This document shows, piece after piece, positions 13,521 through 21,685 of a stretch of DNA of 27,700 nucleotides. How positions within the stretch are numbered: position 1 is the stretch's first letter; every line of letters begins with the position of its first letter. The stretch comes from an uncultured Steroidobacter sp. (lineage in GTDB: Bacteria > Pseudomonadota > Gammaproteobacteria > Steroidobacterales > Steroidobacteraceae): positions 1-27,700 of the forward strand of contig CAMLEO010000062.1 in the NCBI GenBank assembly GCA_946478975.1, read 5' to 3'. The notes beneath the pieces are model-generated. The model was not told the origin of the DNA, ran no database searches, and saw only the letters and a program-made list of their open reading frames with translations. A program made the position numbers and the translations under genes.

Positions 13521-15632
13521 GTGCACAGATTTTTCTCTCGCGCCATCGTCGCCGGCCTGGGCCTGTCGGCGGCGATCGGTGCGCCAGCGGCCGAACGCCG
13601 CGCCGTTACTCATGAAGATATATGGTTGATGCCCAGAGTCGCCGCACCGGTAGTAAGTCCGGACGGCAAAAACGCGGTCTTCAGCGTCACCGATCCCGCC
13701 TACAACGCCGATCAGCAGGCCAGCGATGTCTGGCTGGTTGCAACTGATGGCAAATCGCCGCCGCGACGACTGACACAAACGCGTGCAGCGGAGTCCGGCC
13801 TCACCTGGAGCGCTGACAGCCGGCGTATCGCGTTTTCGGCCAAGCGCGAGGGCGACGATGTCAGCCAGATATATGTGCTGGACATCGCCGGCGGCGGCGA
13901 AGCGCAACGAATGACGACGCTGAGCACTGGCGCGCGACTGCCGGAGTTCTCTCCGGACGGCACCAGGATCGCGTTCACCAGCGACGTGCCGATCGACAGC
14001 CGCAACGACGAGGACAGCAAACGAATCATCGCGGACGAAAAAGCACGCAAGTACAAAGTGCGCGCTTACGAGAGCTTCCCGATTCGCAATTGGGACACGT
14101 GGCTGCCGGAGAATCGGCGGCCGCATGCATTCATACAAACATTGGGACAGAACGATCCGCGCGATCTGTTTGCCGGCACCGAGCTGAGCAAACAGCCGGG
14201 CTTCGACGGCCGCAGCACGCAAGGCGGCAGCGATCTCGACCTGCTCTGGTCACCCGACGGCCAAAGCCTGATTTTCTCGGCCACGCGCAACGCCAATCGC
14301 GGTGCTTACGATTACACGAACTCCGAGTTGTGGCAGATCTCAGTCGCCGGCGGCGAGCCGCGGCGGCTTACAGGCACGGAGGATCTGAAAGGCGGCGACA
14401 GCTGGAGCGAACCGCACTTCAGTCCCGACGGCCGCAGTCTGTATGCGTTCAAGGAAGTGCGCGGCAAGCATGTGTTCGCGCCGACGCACCTGGCGGCGTT
14501 TGACTGGCCGTCGCTGCAAGCGCGCCCCGATATCACATTGCCGGCCGAACGCGATCCCGCCAACTTCGTGATCGCACCCAACAACCGCGACATCTATATG
14601 GTCAGCGAGGACGCCGGCAACGCGAAGATCTATCGCGGCAAGAGCACCGGCGGCGAAGCGAAGCTCGCATTCAATATGTCCGCCGGCGTGTACTCGAACC
14701 TGGTGGGCGCCGACCGGTCCAGCAACCTGGTGCTGATTGCAAACTTCGACAACGCAGTGAGCCCGCCGGAAGTCGTGCGCATCGATCCGTCACGCGGCCA
14801 GCACCAGGCGCTGACGAACTTCACCAAGGCGAAGCTCGCGGCATTGGACATGGCGCCGCTGGAACATTTCTGGTTCGACAGCAAACGCGGCGCTCACATC
14901 CACAACATGATCGTGCGCCCGCCCGGCTTCGATCCGGCGAAGAAATATCCGTTGCTGGTGCTGATGCACGGCGGTCCGCACGCCATGTGGCGAGACACGT
15001 TCTTCCTGCGCTGGAACTATCATTTGATTGCTGCGCCGGGTTACGTCGTGCTGCTCACGAATTACACCGGCTCGACCGGCTTCGGCGCCGCGTTCTCACA
15101 AGGCATTCAAGGCGATCCGCTGGTAGGCCCGGCGCTGGAGATCAACCAAGCTGCCGATGAAGCAATCGCGCGTTATTCCTTTATCGACGGCTCTCGGCAA
15201 TGCGCTGCCGGCGCCAGTTACGGCGGCCATCTCGCCAACTGGATGCAGGCGAGCACCGATCGCTACCGCTGTTTGATCAGCCACGCCGGCCTCATCAATC
15301 TCGAAAGCCAGTGGGCGACCAGCGACGTGACGTTCTCACGCGAGCAAAACATGGGCGGCCCGCCGTGGCAGCAGGGCGTAGACTGGAACACGCAGAATCC
15401 GATTCGCTATGCGCCGAAGTGGAAGACGCCGGTGCTGGTCACGGTCGGCGAACGTGACTTCCGCGTGCCGATGAACAACACGCTGGAATATTGGTCGGTG
15501 CTGCAGCGGCAAAAGGTGGAAAGCCGCCTGCTGGTGTTCCCCGACGAAAATCACTGGATCCTGAACGGCGAAAACAACAAACAATACTTCGTCGAAGTTC
15601 ACCAGTGGCTGGCGCGCTGGCTCAAGAACTGA
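13521..15632 (+). CDS. S9 family prolyl oligopeptidase/acylaminoacyl peptidase
   Basis: A 703-residue secreted serine peptidase of the S9C/DPP5-like type, which cleaves short peptides. The signal peptide VHRFFSRAIVAGLGLSAAIG then APAA covers about 1-25. A beta-propeller with SPDG motifs (VSPDGK, FSPDGT, WSPDGQ, FSPDGR) covers about 35-440. The hydrolase domain includes MHGGPHAMW and the catalytic triad Ser566 (GASYGG), Asp646 (GERDFRVP) and His678 (DENHWI). GTG 13521 is chosen because AAGGAG lies 5 nt upstream and the signal peptide begins there; the upstream ATG at 13452 falls in the palindrome and adds a non-signal stretch. It is divergent from fecI at the edge of the lasso locus. It may digest the linear peptide released by the isopeptidase, which is an inference. 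Confidence 0.88.
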   Translation: MHRFFSRAIVAGLGLSAAIGAPAAERRAVTHEDIWLMPRVAAPVVSPDGKNAVFSVTDPAYNADQQASDVWLVATDGKSPPRRLTQTRAAESGLTWSADSRRIAFSAKREGDDVSQIYVLDIAGGGEAQRMTTLSTGARLPEFSPDGTRIAFTSDVPIDSRNDEDSKRIIADEKARKYKVRAYESFPIRNWDTWLPENRRPHAFIQTLGQNDPRDLFAGTELSKQPGFDGRSTQGGSDLDLLWSPDGQSLIFSATRNANRGAYDYTNSELWQISVAGGEPRRLTGTEDLKGGDSWSEPHFSPDGRSLYAFKEVRGKHVFAPTHLAAFDWPSLQARPDITLPAERDPANFVIAPNNRDIYMVSEDAGNAKIYRGKSTGGEAKLAFNMSAGVYSNLVGADRSSNLVLIANFDNAVSPPEVVRIDPSRGQHQALTNFTKAKLAALDMAPLEHFWFDSKRGAHIHNMIVRPPGFDPAKKYPLLVLMHGGPHAMWRDTFFLRWNYHLIAAPGYVVLLTNYTGSTGFGAAFSQGIQGDPLVGPALEINQAADEAIARYSFIDGSRQCAAGASYGGHLANWMQASTDRYRCLISHAGLINLESQWATSDVTFSREQNMGGPPWQQGVDWNTQNPIRYAPKWKTPVLVTVGERDFRVPMNNTLEYWSVLQRQKVESRLLVFPDENHWILNGENNKQYFVEVHQWLARWLKN

Positions 15633-15642
15633 TGCTCTTTTG

Positions 15643-15676
15643 CGTCGGTCGGCAGCAGCTCAGCTGCCGACCGACG
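15643..15676. terminator. Long perfect hairpin between convergent S9 peptidase and ABC permease
   Basis: CGTCGGTCGGCAGC (15643-15656) and GCTGCCGACCGACG (15663-15676) form a perfect 14-bp stem with a 6-nt loop. It begins 10 bp after the S9 stop. One arm encodes the last residues (TSVGS) of the convergent permease. Neither strand has a T-tract after the stem, so it may block antisense transcription or protect 3' ends rather than act as a classical terminator. Confidence 0.7.
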
Positions 15677-16463
15677 TGTAATGCCTCACGCCGAGACGCC
15701 ACGCAAGCAGCGACAGCGCCGCGAACATGAACCCCGCCAACGGTGCAACGAATCCAAACCACGCCGGCGCACCCAACGGATCGGCGCGGTTCAACAGCGC
15801 CAGGATCGGATAATAGGCAACGCAAGCCAGCGGCACGACGAATGTCAGCACGCCACGCAGCCAGTCGTTGTACAAGCTCAAGGGATACTGCGCGGCTTGC
15901 ACTCCGCCATAGGTGAGTACGTTCGCGATCTCTAAACTTTCGATCGTCCAGAACGACACCGCTCCCTGCAATACGACGATGCCGAAGAACAATGCGACGC
16001 CGCCGGCGACTGCCCACAGCATCATCAGCACGTCCGTCAGCGACCACTCAATCGCAGCGAAGTGCGCGCCGATGCAAAACACCAGCAGCCCTTGAGCAAG
16101 CCGCCCCAAGCGACTCAGCCTGAAGTCGTGACCCACGAGTTGCAACAGCACGATCCGCGGCCGTAGTAACAAACGATCGAACGTGCCGGTGCGCAGGAAC
16201 TCGGTGCCGACGCTCTCCACGCCGTGAGAAAGCGCCCCTGCCACAGCAAACATCACGTGCACGAGGCCATAGAACACCGCCACTTCGGCGAACGTCCAGC
16301 CGTGCACGCTGCCGAAACGATCGAACAGCGCCCAGACCGCGATGATCTCGACCACGGTCGTCAAAAACTGCCCGACCGCCAGCAGCAGGGTCGACGTGGG
16401 ATATTGCGCCTGGCTCCTGATCGACACGGCGGCAAAGTGCAACCACAGGCGAAGGCCCGACAT
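15660..16463 (-). CDS. ABC-2 type exporter permease (COG3694-like)
   Basis: A 267-residue integral membrane protein with about six hydrophobic segments, beginning MSGLRLWLHFAAVSIRSQAQ. This pattern, with YPTSTLLLAVGQF and a long periplasm-facing middle, fits the second permease of the uncharacterised ABC-2 exporters COG4586-COG4587-COG3694 (PF06182 family). ATG 16463 is chosen because GGGAGG precedes it by 6 nt and it starts 2 bp after the upstream permease stop; a longer frame to 16544 would overlap that gene. It is the third gene of a minus-strand operon with an ATPase and a sister permease. The cargo is unknown. Its C-terminal codons lie within the 14-bp-stem hairpin. Confidence 0.8.
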   Translation of the reverse strand: MSGLRLWLHFAAVSIRSQAQYPTSTLLLAVGQFLTTVVEIIAVWALFDRFGSVHGWTFAEVAVFYGLVHVMFAVAGALSHGVESVGTEFLRTGTFDRLLLRPRIVLLQLVGHDFRLSRLGRLAQGLLVFCIGAHFAAIEWSLTDVLMMLWAVAGGVALFFGIVVLQGAVSFWTIESLEIANVLTYGGVQAAQYPLSLYNDWLRGVLTFVVPLACVAYYPILALLNRADPLGAPAWFGFVAPLAGFMFAALSLLAWRLGVRHYTSVGS

Positions 16464-16465
16464 CT

Positions 16466-17290
16466 TCAGCCTCCCTGCACTTCGAGCCGGCGCAACGCTC
16501 GCGACATCGCGAATCGGCCCAGCGCCACCAGAACGCCGATCCATGCCGATTGCAGCGCGAACCCCAGCAGCGCCCCGGTTCCTGCGAGCTTGCCCATATA
16601 AATGCGCATGGGAATATCCAGCAAGCCAGCAAACGGTTGTATCAGCAGTGCCGTGTGCAGCCAGTCGGGAAACAGCGCCAGCGGCAGCAAGTTCCCCGAG
16701 AGCGTGATCACCAGCGGCACGGTCATCGCAATCGCGCCACGATCCGTCAATGTCATCAAGGTGACGATGTTGATGAGCATCAACATCGCCGTCGACAACA
16801 GCAGTGCCAGTGACGTCGATATAGCAAACCCCAGCAGCGCCGTGAGATCAGACGGCGGCTGCCAACCCCACTCACCCAAGCCGATCAGCGGCAGCATCGC
16901 GCCAGCAAACAACAACATCAGCGCTGCTCGCGGTACGACGCGTGCAGCAGTCCATCCGGCGGAGCGAACAAACCAGAACGAGTAAGCATCGACGGGGCGC
17001 AGTCGATCGTACGCCACCGCTCCCGTACGTACCGCCGCGATCACTTCCGGATCGCCCATCCAAGGCAGCAGCGTCAGCAGCCCCTGCGACATCCAGATAT
17101 ATGTAATCGCTTGCGACAAGGTAATCGGCGCGGCGGCGGTCGATGCTCCATAGAAGGCGGCGAGGATCATCGCCTTGAGCCCGCCCCACCAGCACTGAGT
17201 CACAAAGCCTGCGACCGCAGCGCTGCGATACTGCATCACCAGGAGAAAGCGCGACGCGAAGGCCGCGCGATAAGGTGCCAGCGCATGCAT
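16466..17290 (-). CDS. ABC-2 type exporter permease (COG4587-like)
   Basis: A 274-residue membrane protein starting MHALAPYRAAFASRFLLVMQ, with YRSAAVAGFVTQCWWGGLKA next. That is the typical N-terminus of COG4587 permeases: an amphipathic start, an R-x-x-A motif, then a first membrane helix. About six transmembrane segments follow. ATG 17290 is 4 bp after the ATPase stop codon with GAGG in the overlapping end of that gene; upstream in-frame codons would overlap the ATPase. It probably forms a heterodimeric channel with the next permease. The substrate is not evident. Confidence 0.8.
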   Translation of the reverse strand: MHALAPYRAAFASRFLLVMQYRSAAVAGFVTQCWWGGLKAMILAAFYGASTAAAPITLSQAITYIWMSQGLLTLLPWMGDPEVIAAVRTGAVAYDRLRPVDAYSFWFVRSAGWTAARVVPRAALMLLFAGAMLPLIGLGEWGWQPPSDLTALLGFAISTSLALLLSTAMLMLINIVTLMTLTDRGAIAMTVPLVITLSGNLLPLALFPDWLHTALLIQPFAGLLDIPMRIYMGKLAGTGALLGFALQSAWIGVLVALGRFAMSRALRRLEVQGG

Positions 17291-17294
17291 AGGA

Positions 17295-18122
17295 TCAAGC
17301 CTCGATGGCGCCGTGCAGATCGTAAAAGCGCGAGATGACGTGTTCGATCGACGGCTCGTCGATGTCGGCATCGCTCAGCACCGTCTCGCGCAGCCGTGCG
17401 AACGTGCTGTCCGCCAGCACCCGGCCATGTCCGATCACAATTACGCGCTCGGCCAGCGCTTCGATGTCCTGCATGTCATGAGTTGTGAGCAGGACGGTGA
17501 CACCGCGCTCGCGATTCAAACGTTTGACGAAGTCGCGCACCGCCAGCTTGCTCGGCGCATCGAGGCCGATGGTCGGTTCGTCGAGAAACAAAATTGACGG
17601 CTCATGTAACAGCGCGGCCGCCAGCTCGGCTCGCATGCGCTGACCCAGCGACAGCTGACGCACGGGCTGATCGAGCAATCGCTCCAGCCGCAGCAGCGTG
17701 ACGAGCTCGTCACGGCTGCGCCGATAGCGCACCGGATCGACGCGATAAATATCTCGCAGCAGATCGAAGCCATCGTTGACCGGCAAATCCCACCACAACT
17801 GCGTGCGCTGACCGAACACGACGCCGATGCGCGCCACGTGCTTGATCCGGTCCTCGAACGGCGTCAGTCCGTCGATCTCGACGCGCCCGGCGTCCGGACG
17901 CAGAATGCCCGAGAGAATTTTGATGGTCGTGGATTTGCCCGCACCGTTCGGCCCGATGAAGCCCAGCAGCTCGCCGCGCTCCAAGCTGAACGAAACGCCC
18001 TGTAGCGCCGAAACGGTTCGATAGCGACGGCGCACGAGCCCGCGCAACGCACCGAGCACGCCCGGATCGCGCTCCGAAATGCGGTATGTTTTCACCAGCT
18101 CTTGAACCAGAATCTGCGGCAT
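17295..18122 (-). CDS. ABC exporter ATP-binding protein (COG4586-like)
   Basis: A 275-residue cytoplasmic ATPase that powers the two permeases downstream. Walker A GPNGAGKST is at 57-65, the signature LSLGQR at 157-162, Walker B ILFLDEPTIGLD at 177-188 and the H-loop TTHD near 215. The segment GVVFGQRTQLWWDLPV (100-115) is characteristic of the COG4586 subgroup. The protein is shorter than the usual 320-330 residues of that group. It heads the operon. Its start lies 35 bp from the divergent aldo/keto reductase start, and no Shine-Dalgarno is visible before ATG 18122. It is a general exporter of unknown cargo; its nearness to the lasso locus, which lacks its own exporter, is noted but does not prove a link. 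Confidence 0.88.
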   Translation of the reverse strand: MPQILVQELVKTYRISERDPGVLGALRGLVRRRYRTVSALQGVSFSLERGELLGFIGPNGAGKSTTIKILSGILRPDAGRVEIDGLTPFEDRIKHVARIGVVFGQRTQLWWDLPVNDGFDLLRDIYRVDPVRYRRSRDELVTLLRLERLLDQPVRQLSLGQRMRAELAAALLHEPSILFLDEPTIGLDAPSKLAVRDFVKRLNRERGVTVLLTTHDMQDIEALAERVIVIGHGRVLADSTFARLRETVLSDADIDEPSIEHVISRFYDLHGAIEA

Positions 18123-18157
18123 GAAACGTTATCGACTTCGGTGATCAGGAGAGTGCA

Positions 18158-19087
18158 ATGTCTACACGCCGACAGTTTATCGGTCAGTCCTCGATCGTGC
18201 TCGCTGCGACCTTCGGCTCGTCGTGGCTGTCGCTCGCACAGGCGGCGGACGCCAATGGAGGCACCATGTTGAAACGAAAAATTCCTTCCAGCGGCGAAGC
18301 CGTGCCGGCGATTGGAATGGGCACGTCGGGCAGCTTTGAAGTGACTCCCGGCGGGCAGGAGTATGAGGCACTCGCCGAAGTGTTGAAGCGCTTCTTCGCC
18401 GGCGGCGCGACGCTCATCGACACCGCGCCGACTTACAGCAATGCCGAAGACGTGCTCGGGCCCTTGCTCGCCGAAGGCAAACTGCGGCCGAAAGCATTTA
18501 TCGCCACCAAGCTCTCCGGCGTCACCGGCCGGGAAGCGGGCCTGGCGCAGTTTCAGAAAACGCTCAAGTCGCTGCGCACGGACAAGGTCGAGCTGCTCCA
18601 GGTTCACAACCTGGGCGACTGGAAAACGCAGATCCAGGTCGCGCGCGAATTGAAGGAACAAGGCAAGGTCAAATACACCGGCATCACTCATTACCTGGAT
18701 TCCGCGCACGACGCGCTCGCCGATGTCGTGCAGCAGACCAAGCCCGACTTCCTGCAGATCAATTATTCGGTCACCAACCGCGGCGCCGAGAAACGTTTGT
18801 TCCCGATGGCCAAGGACCTGGGCGTGGCCGTGCTCGCGAATCGCAACTTCAACGACGGCCGCCTGTTCAACCAGGTCAAAGGCAAAGCCCTGCCCGGCTG
18901 GGCCGCCGAAGCCGGCATCACATCCTGGGCGCAAATGTTTCTAAAGTTCGCGCTCAGCGATGAGGCAGTCACGGCGGTGATTCCCGCGACCGGCAAGCCC
19001 GATCGTCAAAGCGACAATCTCAAAGCCGGCTTCGGCCCGCTGCTGACCTCAGCGCAAAAGCAGGAGCTGATTCAGCTGGTCGGCTGA
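18158..19087 (+). CDS. Exported aldo/keto reductase family protein
   Basis: A 309-residue aldo/keto reductase. The N-terminus STRRQFIGQSSIVLAATFGS is a twin-arginine (Tat) signal with the RRQF core, so a folded, NADP-loaded enzyme is probably exported to the periplasm. The fold's catalytic tetrad is visible: Asp88 and Tyr93 in LIDTAPTYSNAE, Lys118 in FIATKLSG and His150 in LLQVHNL. The C-terminus contains the S-D-EAVTAVIPATGKP segment, where cofactor binds. ATG 18158 has AGGAG about 7 nt upstream. It is divergent from the ABC operon (35 bp) and followed by a terminator whose loop is its own stop codon. The substrate is unknown. Confidence 0.87.
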   Translation: MSTRRQFIGQSSIVLAATFGSSWLSLAQAADANGGTMLKRKIPSSGEAVPAIGMGTSGSFEVTPGGQEYEALAEVLKRFFAGGATLIDTAPTYSNAEDVLGPLLAEGKLRPKAFIATKLSGVTGREAGLAQFQKTLKSLRTDKVELLQVHNLGDWKTQIQVARELKEQGKVKYTGITHYLDSAHDALADVVQQTKPDFLQINYSVTNRGAEKRLFPMAKDLGVAVLANRNFNDGRLFNQVKGKALPGWAAEAGITSWAQMFLKFALSDEAVTAVIPATGKPDRQSDNLKAGFGPLLTSAQKQELIQLVG

Positions 19088-19100
19088 GCCGACCTTTCTC
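19078..19100 (+). terminator. Terminator whose loop is the reductase stop codon
   Basis: GGTCGGC (19078-19084), loop TGA (19085-19087), GCCGACC (19088-19094), then TTTCTC. The 7-bp GC-rich stem and short T-rich tail fit a rho-independent terminator. The three-base loop is exactly the stop codon of the aldo/keto reductase. Confidence 0.7.
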
Positions 19101-19749
19101 ATGACTTCGGCTTGACCGGCTCGTCCGGCTTGGCCATCGGCATCAGCGCCGAGACGGTGATCTCGGGCGGCTGGATGCTGACCTGGCGCGGGATGCATTG
19201 GACGTGAGTGCTGACGACCTTGACCGCAAGCTTTGGCAGCACCTGGTTCTTGATGCCTTCCATCAGCTCGCAATCGCCCGGTTGAATGTTGAGCCGCCGG
19301 TTGCGAGCCAGCTCGACCGTCTTCCATTCGGCGGGGAATGTTCCTTCCAGCTGCGCGGATGGGACGCCGAGGCGCTTGAGCAAATCATCCTTGCTGGCAT
19401 CGGCCTGCGACTTCGCCGGCACGTCGCTTGCGGGCACCGGCATTGCTGTCGTGATCGTAATAAAGAAGTTTCGCGACGGCCGGTTGAAGTTACAACCGGT
19501 CGCCGACACCTTCGTTTGCTCGTGGGCGCCCATCGCACGCAGGATGGCTTTGATGCGATCCTCGGCCGCATCGCAGTTATATGCGGTGGTGAAGCCGGTG
19601 TAGCTGTAACGGATCTCCTGGGTCTTCCAGGCCGCCTGAACCGGTGCTGAATCCGCCGCGGGTGTCTCGGCGCCGTGTCCGGCGAACGGCAGCAGCATGC
19701 CTCCGCACAAAGCCGCCAGCGCCAGGGCGCGTGTCTTGCCAGTTTGCAT
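19099..19749 (-). CDS. Secreted protein of unknown function
   Basis: A 216-residue protein of no family I recognise. A signal peptide (MQTGKTRALALAALCGGMLL then PFAGHGAE) directs it to the periplasm. The mature part holds four cysteines (in YNCDAAED, ATGCNFN, PGDCELM and VQCIPRQ), which could form two disulfides, and a Pro/Lys-rich tail. ATG 19749 has GGAG 7 nt upstream; the reading frame continues upstream to 20160, but that part overlaps a real gene on the other strand and precedes the signal peptide. It ends 11 bp from the convergent reductase and is divergent from the DUF1003 gene. Confidence 0.7.
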   Translation of the reverse strand: MQTGKTRALALAALCGGMLLPFAGHGAETPAADSAPVQAAWKTQEIRYSYTGFTTAYNCDAAEDRIKAILRAMGAHEQTKVSATGCNFNRPSRNFFITITTAMPVPASDVPAKSQADASKDDLLKRLGVPSAQLEGTFPAEWKTVELARNRRLNIQPGDCELMEGIKNQVLPKLAVKVVSTHVQCIPRQVSIQPPEITVSALMPMAKPDEPVKPKS

Positions 19750-19881
19750 GATGAGACTCCAGAAGTCGGTGACCTTGTCTGTTGGACGAACCATGGCGAA
19801 GCATGTTCCCAGCGCAGCGGAGCAAGCTCGTGAAAAGTCGTTCATGATTGCGCATCGATTTCTTACTTGCGGAGGGCGATC

Positions 19882-20457
19882 GTGAGCCACCAGGACTCCA
19901 TGGACTACTTGCGCGCAGCCGAACACTGGTTCCAGAAGCCGGACGACCGCTTCGGCGCGGCCGAACGGCGCGTGCTTTCCAAAGCCGCCCGCAAGCTCGC
20001 CATGGCCGAAGACCCCAACCGGCAGTTCGATTCGGAAGCGACGTTTGGAGACAGGCTGGCCGATCGCGTCGCCGGCTTCGGCGGCTCGTGGACCTTCATC
20101 GTCGGCTTCCTCGTGTTCCTGCTGGTCTGGGCGCTGCTCAACAGCGTGAGCAAAGCCCACGCCGTCGATCCCTACCCGTTCGTGTTTCTAAATCTGATTC
20201 TGTCGATGCTGGCGGCGATCCAGGCGCCCATCATCATGATGAGCCAGAACCGGCAGGCGTACAAAGACCGGCGCATGGCAACTCACGACTACGAGGTCAA
20301 CCTCAAGGCCGAGATCGAAATCCTGGCGCTGCACGAAAAACTCGATGCGCTCCGCGCGCAGCAGCTGCAGGAGCTGATTCTCAAACAACAACAGCAGCTC
20401 GAGCTGCTGCAACAGCTCGCGGCGCGGCTGGAGCGCCAGTCGGCGGCTAAGGAGTGA
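19882..20457 (+). CDS. DUF1003 membrane protein
   Basis: A 191-residue protein matching the DUF1003 family (PF06210), whose molecular role is not established. FGDRLADRVAGFGGSWTFIV (about 55-74) leads into a first membrane helix, and DPYPFVFLNLILSMLAAIQA, then PIIMMSQNRQ, a second. Both blocks are diagnostic of the family. The C-terminus (about 140-190) is a coiled coil rich in Leu, Gln and Glu with a polyglutamine-like run. The start is GTG 19882, with GGAGG 6 nt upstream; an in-frame TTG at 19867 would include that RBS in the coding sequence. Its 3' end overlaps the convergent hipA-like gene by 11 bp. Confidence 0.87.
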   Translation: MSHQDSMDYLRAAEHWFQKPDDRFGAAERRVLSKAARKLAMAEDPNRQFDSEATFGDRLADRVAGFGGSWTFIVGFLVFLLVWALLNSVSKAHAVDPYPFVFLNLILSMLAAIQAPIIMMSQNRQAYKDRRMATHDYEVNLKAEIEILALHEKLDALRAQQLQELILKQQQQLELLQQLAARLERQSAAKE

Positions 20458-21685
20458 ACTCCTGCCGCTGCTCCAGCAAGAACGGCCGGTCGACCTGTTC
20501 GGCGTACAGGTCGATGTCGCCGCGGGTCACGCCGCATTCGCTGAAATGCTGCTGCCACTGATTCACGACCGCCACCACCTGGCGCACCTGCTCGACCGCC
20601 GCGTCTTTTTTCAAAGCAAACATCGGCGCCATGGACAGCGCATTCGCCAGCGTCGAGTCCGCCTCGTCCTCGCCGACGCGCATTTGCTGGAAGCCGAGCG
20701 CCTGGCCCGAAGGCAGCACATCGTAAGCCGGCGACAATCGGTACTGCTGGGCATCGGTGGCCACCAGCGCATGATTCTTTTCGTGGTCGTCGGTGTTGTC
20801 GATGAGGATGTTGAACACCATGCGGCGAAACAACTCGTGCATGTCCTGGACATTTTGATCGCCTTCGACCACGCCACGACGCCGCAGCAGCTGCGCGAGC
20901 TCCGGATATCCAAACCTTTCGGCCGCCGCACGCAGCGCCACGCACGCCGACAAACAATGCAGCCGCGAGCCGTTCTCCCGGTCGAATCGCTTGATGATCA
21001 CAGCGTGACCATGCGTCAGCCGCACCGCTTTGGTTGCAGCCACGCGAATGTTTGCTTTTTGTGCGAGCAGCATCGAGGCGTGCTCGACCAGCGGCGTGTC
21101 GGCCGGCTCGCCATCGTCGAACTTGATCACCCATTGTTCGCCGGCAATGTCGAGCAAAGCCTTGGGACGCGCGCCGCCCAGGGTGACGCCGGGCGAAATC
21201 AAACGTTTCTGCTCCTCCGGCACCGGCTCGTTGGCCTGCACGCGACGAATGAGCTCATGAATGGTGTCGGTGTCGCCGAGCGCCGGCAGCGGGCCCAGCA
21301 GCCGGGGCAAATATTCCGTCGCCGAGGTCGACACGCCGAGCGCGCCGAAGCGATCGTCGCCGGCAAAATATAAATATTCGAGCAGCGACAGGCGCGGCGG
21401 CTTGTCGAGAAATCGGATGACGCGCTCGCCCCACCGATCCGGCCGTGCATCGTCGACCGCGCCGCTGGCGATGCCCGATTCGGTTGGAATCAATTCTTCG
21501 TCGATGAGCGGCAGGTCCTCGCTCAACGGAAAGCCTCGCTGCAACCATTCGGGCGCATAACGCAGCGACACGCCTCGCGTCGTGCGGATCAAATGCAACT
21601 CGCCGATGAGAACGGGCCGCGTGGGCTGAGTCACCAGCCACAGATACAACACATCCGTGGGAATGGCGCTGCGCCTGGCGTTCAT
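20447..21685 (-). CDS. HipA-family serine/threonine kinase toxin
   Basis: A 412-residue kinase of the HipA type. In Escherichia coli HipA phosphorylates glutamyl-tRNA synthetase and induces dormancy. Visible motifs are DARPDRWGERV (79-89), the glycine-rich loop GVTLGGARPK (166-175), VIIKRFDREN (229-238), the catalytic NTDDHEKNHAL (297-307, Asp300 the probable base) and LSPAYDVLP (318-326, metal-binding Asp322). The length is close to that of HipA (440). It overlaps the upstream HTH gene by 4 bp (ATGA at 21682-21685), typical of a coupled toxin-antitoxin pair. Its 3' end overlaps the convergent DUF1003 gene. All kinase residues seem present, so it is probably active; the target is unknown. Confidence 0.88.
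   Translation of the reverse strand: MNARRSAIPTDVLYLWLVTQPTRPVLIGELHLIRTTRGVSLRYAPEWLQRGFPLSEDLPLIDEELIPTESGIASGAVDDARPDRWGERVIRFLDKPPRLSLLEYLYFAGDDRFGALGVSTSATEYLPRLLGPLPALGDTDTIHELIRRVQANEPVPEEQKRLISPGVTLGGARPKALLDIAGEQWVIKFDDGEPADTPLVEHASMLLAQKANIRVAATKAVRLTHGHAVIIKRFDRENGSRLHCLSACVALRAAAERFGYPELAQLLRRRGVVEGDQNVQDMHELFRRMVFNILIDNTDDHEKNHALVATDAQQYRLSPAYDVLPSGQALGFQQMRVGEDEADSTLANALSMAPMFALKKDAAVEQVRQVVAVVNQWQQHFSECGVTRGDIDLYAEQVDRPFLLEQRQEFTP

Noticed and set aside
19750..20160. N-terminal extension of the secreted 216-residue protein
   Set aside because: It is antisense to the DUF1003 gene and precedes a good RBS and signal peptide at 19749.
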